This document shows positions 1-4,463 of a DNA stretch of 7,992 nucleotides, in pieces. Made by a program: the position numbers and the translations under genes. This stretch comes from Pseudomonadota bacterium (GTDB lineage: Bacteria > Pseudomonadota > Gammaproteobacteria > Burkholderiales > Burkholderiaceae). The DNA lies in assembly GCA_021778935.1 (NCBI GenBank), contig JAJYBQ010000108.1, forward strand, positions 1-7,992, in the 5' to 3' direction. Each line of letters opens with the position of its first letter. Within the stretch, counting starts at the first letter, position 1. The notes below the pieces were generated by a model. It was not told where the DNA came from, did no database searches, and saw only the letters and a program-made list of their open reading frames with translations.

Positions 1-93
1 CATGGTGGGTTCGCTTTCGATGATCTGGGCGAACCGCCGACGGAACTCCGGTTCGTCTTCGATGATGATGATCGAGATGGGATCGGTGCTCAT
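1..93 (-). CDS. Response regulator, N-terminal receiver fragment (partial)
   Basis: Only the first 31 codons are in the window; the rest lies beyond the left edge. The translation begins MSTDPISIIIIEDEPEFRRR, which is the beta-1 strand and acidic pocket of a CheY-like receiver domain: hydrophobic strand at residues 6-11, then the E-D-E metal-binding acidic cluster at 12-14. The phospho-acceptor Asp would lie around residue 55-60, outside the window. The style recalls NarL/LuxR-type regulators, but the output domain cannot be seen. The ATG at 93 is the first usable start in frame after the pdxH stop, and it stands directly before the domain. It has no good Shine-Dalgarno sequence at normal distance; an AGGAG lies about 39 nt upstream, so initiation may depend on coupling to a short upstream ORF. 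It lies 62 bp downstream of pdxH on the same strand and may be cotranscribed with it. The receiver identity is fairly sure; the subfamily is not. Confidence 0.8.
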   Translation of the reverse strand, partial: MSTDPISIIIIEDEPEFRRRFAQIIESEPTM

Positions 94-122
94 GGGAGTC
101 GACGGGTTCCGGCGATGGTCAA
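90..122 (-). CDS. Possible 10-aa leader ORF ahead of the response regulator
   Basis: In the pdxH-response regulator gap an AGGAG (minus strand, 133-137) is followed 10 nt later by a TTG codon at 122. This opens a frame of ten codons (TIAGTRRLP after the start). Its TGA stop overlaps the response regulator start codon in the ATGA arrangement that typically supports translational coupling. It would explain why the ATG at 93 lacks its own Shine-Dalgarno. Against it: a TTG start is weaker than ATG, ten codons is easily a chance frame, and nothing in the peptide is recognisable. It is an inference from spacing only. Confidence 0.2.
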   Translation of the reverse strand: MTIAGTRRLP

Positions 123-155
123 TCGGGAAATTCTCCTCATATCCGGCCAGGTTGT

Positions 156-794
156 CTATGGCGCAAGGCGGGTTCGCGTCCATTCGGACCCCGCGTAGGC
201 AAAAAGCAGCCGGTCGTGGAGACGGGATGGGCGGCCCTGCCAGAACTCGATCGTCTCCGGAACCAGCCGGTAGCCGCCCCAATGCGGTGGTCGCGGTGGT
301 GGCGATTGTTCGGTGAAGCGCTCTCGCAGTTGTGCGAATTGGGCTTCCAGGCAGGTCCGGTCGGGGATCGCACTGCTTTGCTGGGAAACCCAGGCGCCGA
401 TCCGCGCGTCGAGCGGCCGCCGGGCAAAGTATTCATCGGACGCCGCGGCCGGCAGCTCTTCCACGACCCCGTCGATCCGTACCTGCCGTTCCAGCGCCGC
501 CCAGAAAAACAGCGCGCTGGCTTGCCGGTTTGCGCGGAGTTCACGGCCTTTGCGGCTCTCGAAATTCGTGAAGAAGGTAAACCCCTGGCCCCCGAAGTCC
601 TTGCACAGCACGATGCGTACGGCCGGACGCCCCTGCGCGTCGGCCGTCGCCAGCGCCATCGCATTGGGCTCCCGGCCGCCGGAGCCGACGGCCTCGTTGA
701 ACCAGCGCGCGAACAGCGCGAGCGGATCCGCCCCCGCTTCGTCTTCGGTCAGGGAAAAACGCTCGTATTCGGTGCGAAGATTGGCATTCGTCAT
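156..794 (-). CDS. pdxH: Pyridoxamine/pyridoxine 5'-phosphate oxidase
   Basis: This flavoenzyme oxidises pyridoxine or pyridoxamine 5'-phosphate to pyridoxal 5'-phosphate (PLP) with O2, releasing H2O2. It is the last step of de novo PLP synthesis and part of vitamin B6 salvage, in the cytosol. The product is 212 aa (E. coli PdxH is 218). FMN-binding segments are visible: R60-I-V-L-C-K65, F75-T76-N77 and S80-R81-K82, which line up with R67, K72, 82-83 and R88-K89 of the E. coli enzyme. Near the C-terminus F184-W-Q-G and R191-L-H193-D-R match the PLP-binding Arg197/His199 region, and the protein ends in the family-typical R-L-A-P. The frame stays open upstream to 881, but family homology begins just after ATG 794, so that start is chosen. 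No clear Shine-Dalgarno precedes it. The start is only 17 bp from the divergent tcdA, so its promoter must lie within tcdA's 5' coding region. A response regulator follows 62 bp downstream. Confidence 0.95.
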   Translation of the reverse strand: MTNANLRTEYERFSLTEDEAGADPLALFARWFNEAVGSGGREPNAMALATADAQGRPAVRIVLCKDFGGQGFTFFTNFESRKGRELRANRQASALFFWAALERQVRIDGVVEELPAAASDEYFARRPLDARIGAWVSQQSSAIPDRTCLEAQFAQLRERFTEQSPPPRPPHWGGYRLVPETIEFWQGRPSRLHDRLLFAYAGSEWTRTRLAP

Positions 795-796
795 GC

Positions 797-800
797 GGAG
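797..800 (+). promoter_or_regulatory. Shine-Dalgarno of tcdA
   Basis: GGAG lies 11 nt before ATG 812 and inside the 17-bp gap to the divergent pdxH start. It supports ATG 812 as the tcdA start. An alternative in-frame TTG at 872, preceded by a G-rich stretch, sits nearer the conserved domain and cannot be excluded. Confidence 0.5.
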
Positions 801-811
801 CGTTTTGCAAA

Positions 812-1639
812 ATGGGTGACATTTCGTCGGAATCGCCATTGTACGAGGCCGATCCGTCCGGGGGGGATGCATTGGCATCATCCGAACGGCGGTTTGGCGG
901 GATCGCGCGTCTTTATGGGGGGGAGGCGTGCGCGCGGTTTGCCGGGGCGCGGGTGGCGGTGGTGGGAATCGGCGGTGTGGGGAGCTGGGCTGCGGAGGCC
1001 TTGGCGCGTTCCGGGGTGCGGCGGCTGACGCTGATCGACCTGGACCATGTCGCCGAGAGCAACACCAACCGCCAGATCCACGCCCTGGACGGGGAGTACG
1101 GCAGGCCCAAGGTGCAAGCGATGGCGGACCGGATCCGCGCGATCAACCCGGTGGCGGAGACGATCGCGGTCGAGGAGTTTCTCGATGCCGGCAACGCCGA
1201 CGCACTGCTGCGCGACCTCGATTGGGTGATCGATTGCACCGATGCGGTCCGCGCGAAGGCGGCGCTGATCGCCTGCGCGCGCAGCCGCGGGATCGGCGTG
1301 GTCTCGTGCGGCGCCGCCGGCGGGCGGCGAGATCCCGGGCGCCTCCGGGTCGGAGATCTGTCGGCCGCGGCGGGCGATCCGCTGTTGGCCAAGTTGCGCC
1401 ATCGCCTGCGGCGGGAACATGGATTTCCGGCCGCCGGATTACGCGGCCGTGCGGGGCGTTTCGGCGTCGTCGCGGTGTATTCCGACGAGCCGGTGCGATA
1501 TCCGGACGCGGGCTGTGCCCCCGGCGGCGCGCAGCCGGGGAGTCCGCTGGCTTGCGGCGGCTACGGTTCGGTGGTGACCGTGACCGCGGCGATGGGGCTG
1601 GTGGCGGCGGCACGGGTACTCGACGGCATTGCGGCGTGA
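812..1639 (+). CDS. tcdA: tRNA threonylcarbamoyladenosine dehydratase (ThiF/E1-like)
   Basis: TcdA (formerly CsdL/YgdL) uses ATP to dehydrate t6A37 to cyclic ct6A37 in tRNAs reading ANN codons, improving decoding. The product is 275 aa (E. coli 268). After a poorly conserved N-terminal stretch (1-22), S24-E-R-R-F-G-G-I-A-R-L-Y-G matches the family's opening motif. The nucleotide-binding loop G52-I-G-G-V-G-S-W, the acidic D76-L-D78 and the N84-T-N-R-Q88 segment are the E1-like ATP/adenylation features, and D-C-T-D-A-V-R and the late A-C-G-G-Y-G match TcdA rather than MoeB or ThiF. No CxxC zinc pairs typical of MoeB are seen. The gene is divergent from pdxH and is followed after 97 bp by the usp gene. 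Two runs of seven G (860-866, 917-923) fall in its first 40 codons. Dehydratase function is family knowledge; the assignment itself is secure. Confidence 0.93.
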   Translation: MGDISSESPLYEADPSGGDALASSERRFGGIARLYGGEACARFAGARVAVVGIGGVGSWAAEALARSGVRRLTLIDLDHVAESNTNRQIHALDGEYGRPKVQAMADRIRAINPVAETIAVEEFLDAGNADALLRDLDWVIDCTDAVRAKAALIACARSRGIGVVSCGAAGGRRDPGRLRVGDLSAAAGDPLLAKLRHRLRREHGFPAAGLRGRAGRFGVVAVYSDEPVRYPDAGCAPGGAQPGSPLACGGYGSVVTVTAAMGLVAAARVLDGIAA

Positions 1640-1689
1640 GCGGACGGGATCCTGGCGAGAGACTCCATGTCGGGCTGGGTGGTTTTTGC

Positions 1690-1695
1690 TACGCT
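1690..1695 (+). promoter_or_regulatory. Weak candidate -10 element for the usp-hemerythrin pair
   Basis: The 97-bp gap between tcdA and usp holds TACGCT, which fits a sigma-70 -10 box, but no convincing -35 stands 16-18 bp before it. The perfect 8-bp palindrome TTCCGGAA (1697-1704) directly follows. The same TACGCT hexamer serves as the better supported ugpQ -10. No FNR-type palindrome is visible here. Confidence 0.25.
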
Positions 1696-1723
1696 GTTCC
1701 GGAAGAGGCCGAACTCAACCAAG

Positions 1724-1730
1724 AAAGGGA
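1724..1730 (+). promoter_or_regulatory. Shine-Dalgarno of usp
   Basis: AAAGGGA stands 6 nt before ATG 1737 and selects this start over earlier in-frame positions at 1629 that would run through the tcdA 3' end. Confidence 0.6.
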
Positions 1731-1736
1731 CACGCG

Positions 1737-2171
1737 ATGTTTCGGAAAATCCTGGTTCCCACCGACGGTTCCGAACTGTCCGCGCGCGCCATCGCCGGAG
1801 CGGTCGAGCTGGCGGCCAAGCTGGGCGCGTCGATCGTTGGCGTGACGGCGGTCGAACCCTACGCCTACGCGACCCTGTCCGAGTACCGCCCGGAGACCAT
1901 CGTGGAATACGAGCAGCGTGCCCATCTGGCGGCGCGTGAGCGCCTCGACGCGCTGGAGGCGACGGCGCGCAAGGGCGGCGTGCCGGTGGAGACGGTGGTG
2001 GCGCGCAGCTTCTCGCCTTACGAAGCCATCATCGAAACCGCCAAGGAGCAGGGTTGCGATGTGATCTTCATGGCTTCCCACGGGCGCCGCGGCCTGAGCG
2101 CGGTGCTGCTCGGCAGCGAAACCCAGAAGGTGCTCACGCACAGCCACATCCCGGTGATCGTGTACCGCTGA
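1737..2171 (+). CDS. Universal stress protein, UspA family, single domain
   Basis: A 144-aa cytosolic protein with the alpha/beta fold of single Usp domains. Members are induced by starvation, oxygen limitation or other stress and act mainly as nucleotide-binding signalling proteins without a known catalysed reaction. It opens F2-R-K-I-L-V-P-T-D-G-S12, the standard first strand and ATP-loop Asp (D10). Near the end A113-S-H-G116, then nine residues, then G126-S127 matches the G-2x-G-9x-G-(S/T) ATP-binding motif of MJ0577-type proteins, except that the first Gly is Ala; many nucleotide-binding homologues tolerate this. It ends with the typical last strand P-V-I-V-Y. The stop overlaps the next start by one base (TGATG), so the hemerythrin downstream is very likely in the same operon. 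The start follows a good Shine-Dalgarno. Family assignment is firm; the physiological role is not predictable. Confidence 0.93.
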   Translation: MFRKILVPTDGSELSARAIAGAVELAAKLGASIVGVTAVEPYAYATLSEYRPETIVEYEQRAHLAARERLDALEATARKGGVPVETVVARSFSPYEAIIETAKEQGCDVIFMASHGRRGLSAVLLGSETQKVLTHSHIPVIVYR

Positions 2172-2614
2172 TGGCCGACCCGATGGCATTTGCCGCGGCC
2201 GGCCCCGACGCACCGGGCGGGCGCATCGAACTCGGCCACGCGCCGATGGACGCGATCCACCGCGAGTTCTACGACTGCATGAATGCCCTGCGGGGGCAGG
2301 GCGATCGCACGGAGTCCTTGCTCGCCTTGCACGAGCATCTGCTGCGGCACTTCGCGCAGGAGGAGCACTGGATGCGCGAGACGGCGTTTCCGGCATACGC
2401 CTGTCATGCCCGGGAACACGAAATGGCCCTCGGCGTGGTGTCCGAAGTGCGCCGCCGCCACGATACCGGCGATGCGGAGATCGTCGATCGCCTGACGGAG
2501 GAACTGCCGCAGTGGTTCGCGGTGCATGCTGCCGCGATGGATGCGGCCCTGGCGGAATACCTGCGCACGGGGGGTGGGAGTTTGGCCGCCGCCCATGCCT
2601 GCACCGCGACATGA
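2171..2614 (+). CDS. Bacteriohemerythrin-type oxygen-binding protein
   Basis: A 147-aa four-helix-bundle protein expected to bind O2 at a non-heme di-iron centre. All seven canonical ligands are present with standard spacing: H30 (A-I-H-R-E), H60 and E64 (H-F-A-Q-E), H79 and H83 (H-A-R-E-H), and H119 and D124 (H-A-A-A-M-D). Bacterial members are credited with O2 storage or delivery, O2 or NO sensing, or iron handling; the sequence does not say which applies. There is no signal peptide, no membrane segment and no fused signalling domain, so it is a free cytosolic protein. The first 20 residues are a flexible-looking Ala/Pro/Gly-rich leader. The ATG overlaps the usp stop (TGATG), without a strong Shine-Dalgarno, which indicates translational coupling. 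It converges on the aminopeptidase gene, with 22 bp between the two stops. Confidence 0.92.
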   Translation: MADPMAFAAAGPDAPGGRIELGHAPMDAIHREFYDCMNALRGQGDRTESLLALHEHLLRHFAQEEHWMRETAFPAYACHAREHEMALGVVSEVRRRHDTGDAEIVDRLTEELPQWFAVHAAAMDAALAEYLRTGGGSLAAAHACTAT

Positions 2615-2627
2615 GACGCGTTGCAGG
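2598..2627. terminator. Stem-loop between convergent hemerythrin and aminopeptidase genes
   Basis: CCTGCACCGCG (2598-2608) and CGCGTTGCAGG (2617-2627) can pair over 11 positions with one mismatch, around an 8-nt loop that contains the hemerythrin stop codon. An alternative pairing of 2597-2605 with 2626-2634 is also possible. It sits where a bidirectional terminator for two convergent genes is needed. No clear T-tract follows on either strand, so it is not a classical intrinsic terminator, and a stem of this quality is not rare in such GC-rich DNA. Confidence 0.35.
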
Positions 2628-2636
2628 TGCGGGCTT

Positions 2637-4463
2637 CTAAATCGCCCGTGTCGCCGCGATCAGCCACTTTCGCGCCGCGCCGCCCACCAGTGGTTCGAGG
2701 CGCCGGCGCACGGTGGTGTGATACGTGTTCAGCCACGCGATCTCGTCGGTCCGCAGCAGGCTGCGATCGATGCAGCGCCGGTCGATCGGACAGAGGGTGA
2801 GCGTCTCGAACTGCAGGAATTCGCCGAACGCCCCGTCTGCGCGTTGCGGCGCGGGAACCGTCGCCAGCAGGTTCTCGATCCGCACCCCCCATTTGCCGGG
2901 CCGGTAGACCGCCGGCTCGTTGGAGGTGATCATTCCGATCTCCATCGCCGTATGCGGCTCGGGCGGCGCGCTCGGGGAGATCGACTGCGGTCCCTCATGC
3001 ACGTTGAGGAAGTAGCCCACGCCGTGGCCGGTGCCATGGCCGTAGTCCAGGCCATACGCCCAGAGCGGCGCACGCGCCAGGCTATCGAGCAGGGGGGCGC
3101 GGTGCCCGCGCGGGAAACGCGTGGTCGAGAGCTGGATCATGCCCTTGAGCACCAGCGTGAAATCGCGCCGCTGTTCCGGCGTGGGCCGGCCGATGGCAAC
3201 GACCCGGGTGATATCGGTCGTCCCGCCTTCGTACTGTCCGCCGGAGTCGATGAGCAGCAGGCCTTCGCCGCAGAGGGTGCCGTCGCAGATCACGGCATGG
3301 GCGGTTTCGGTGGCGCGATAGTGGGGCGAGGCGCCGTTGGCATTGAACCCGGCGATCGTCTCGAAGCTGAGCGATACGAAGCCGGGCCGGCGCGCGCGTT
3401 CCGCCGAAAGGCGTTCATCGATCGTGCATTCCGTAATGTGTTCGCGCCGCGCGAGCGCGGCGTCGAGCCAGGCGAAAAATTCGCAGAGCGCCGCGCCGTC
3501 CTGCTCCATGGCGGCGCGCACATGGTGCAGTTCTTCCGCCGACTTGCGGGACTTGATCAGCACCGACGGGTTGATCTGCTCGATGGCGCGCACACCATCG
3601 GGAAGTGCGCGCGCCATCGCCGCCGTCACCCGCCGGGGATCGAGGAGCACCGTTTCGCCGGGACCGACGGCGGCGAGTGCCGATCGCGCCCGGCCGTATT
3701 CGGCAAGTTCGATGCCGTCGGCGCGCAGTCGCTGCTCCAGCGCAGCACCGATCTTGCCGGAGGGGAGAAAGAGGGTCGCGCCGTCGCGGTCGATGATGGC
3801 GTGGGCGAGGAATACCGGATTGAACGGGATGTCCGAGCCGCGGAGGTTGAACAGCCAGGCGATGTCGTCCAGGCTGGAGATCCAATGGCGATCGGCACCG
3901 CAGGCTTGCATCCGTTCGCGGATCAGCGTGAGCTTGTGCGCGCGGCTGCGCGACTCGAATTGCGCATTGCGCTCCTGCACCCCGTCCGGCGGCAGCGGCG
4001 GACGGTCCGGCCAGATTTCGTCGGCCAGGTCGAGGTCGGTGCGCAGCCGCGCATTGCGTGCCCGCAGGGCCGTTTCGATCGCGCGGGCGAGCGCCAGGCC
4101 GATGGTCATGCCGTCCACGCCCACCGCGGCGCCGTCGGGCATATGGGCGCATAGCCAGTCCGTCAGCGGGGCGCCGGCGCTGCTCGCCGCCTTGATGGTT
4201 TCGATGCCGGTACCGGCGAGCTGCCGTTCGGCGTCGACCCAATACCGGTTGTCCACCAGCAGGGCGGCATGATCTTCCGTGATCACCAGGGTGCCGGCGG
4301 AACCTGTGAACCCGCTGAGCCACTGGCGGGTTTGCCAATGCGCGGGCAGGTACTCGGACAGATGCGGGTCGGACGAGAGGGCGATCCAGGCCGACAGGCC
4401 GTGGACGCGCAATCGGGAGCGGAGCGCGTCGATCCGCGCCGGGATGGTGTCGTGGGCTTGCAT
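2637..4463 (-). CDS. Xaa-Pro aminopeptidase, M24B family, long three-domain form
   Basis: A 608-aa cytosolic metallopeptidase that removes the N-terminal residue from peptides with proline in position 2. The size and layout match the long eukaryote-like form (human XPNPEP1, 623 aa), not the ~440-aa E. coli PepP. Two creatinase-like N-terminal domains span roughly residues 10-140 and 165-315, the pita-bread catalytic domain about 320-540, and a short C-terminal M24 tail 545-606. The five dimetal ligands are all visible: D406 (L-I-D-S-G-G), D417 (T-T-D-I-T-R), H480 (G-T-G-H-G-V-G), E516 (T-S-N-E-P) and E530 (R-I-E-N). They keep a near-constant offset to human D415/D426/H489/E523/E537. H381 and H489 fit the other active-site histidines. 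The frame is open upstream to 4967 within glnS, but ATG 4463 is the natural start: it overlaps the glnS stop as TGATG and precedes the conserved N-domain. It is therefore the second gene of a glnS operon. Confidence 0.93.
   Translation of the reverse strand: MQAHDTIPARIDALRSRLRVHGLSAWIALSSDPHLSEYLPAHWQTRQWLSGFTGSAGTLVITEDHAALLVDNRYWVDAERQLAGTGIETIKAASSAGAPLTDWLCAHMPDGAAVGVDGMTIGLALARAIETALRARNARLRTDLDLADEIWPDRPPLPPDGVQERNAQFESRSRAHKLTLIRERMQACGADRHWISSLDDIAWLFNLRGSDIPFNPVFLAHAIIDRDGATLFLPSGKIGAALEQRLRADGIELAEYGRARSALAAVGPGETVLLDPRRVTAAMARALPDGVRAIEQINPSVLIKSRKSAEELHHVRAAMEQDGAALCEFFAWLDAALARREHITECTIDERLSAERARRPGFVSLSFETIAGFNANGASPHYRATETAHAVICDGTLCGEGLLLIDSGGQYEGGTTDITRVVAIGRPTPEQRRDFTLVLKGMIQLSTTRFPRGHRAPLLDSLARAPLWAYGLDYGHGTGHGVGYFLNVHEGPQSISPSAPPEPHTAMEIGMITSNEPAVYRPGKWGVRIENLLATVPAPQRADGAFGEFLQFETLTLCPIDRRCIDRSLLRTDEIAWLNTYHTTVRRRLEPLVGGAARKWLIAATRAI

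Noticed and set aside
57..72. GAT trinucleotide repeat at the left edge
   Set aside because: It is simply four consecutive Ile codons plus neighbours in the beta-1 strand of the receiver domain.
860..923. Two runs of seven G in early tcdA as phase-variable tracts
   Set aside because: Runs of seven are common at this GC content (another lies at 6600-6606), and TcdA is a housekeeping enzyme with no reason for contingency control.
1689..2612. Minus-strand 307-codon open frame opposite usp and hemerythrin
   Set aside because: Both plus-strand genes have complete family motifs; the antisense product is His/Arg-rich and unrecognisable.
2526..4154. Plus-strand 542-codon open frame opposite the aminopeptidase
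   Set aside because: Shadow of the M24B gene, whose five metal ligands read cleanly on the minus strand; no family signal in the antisense product.
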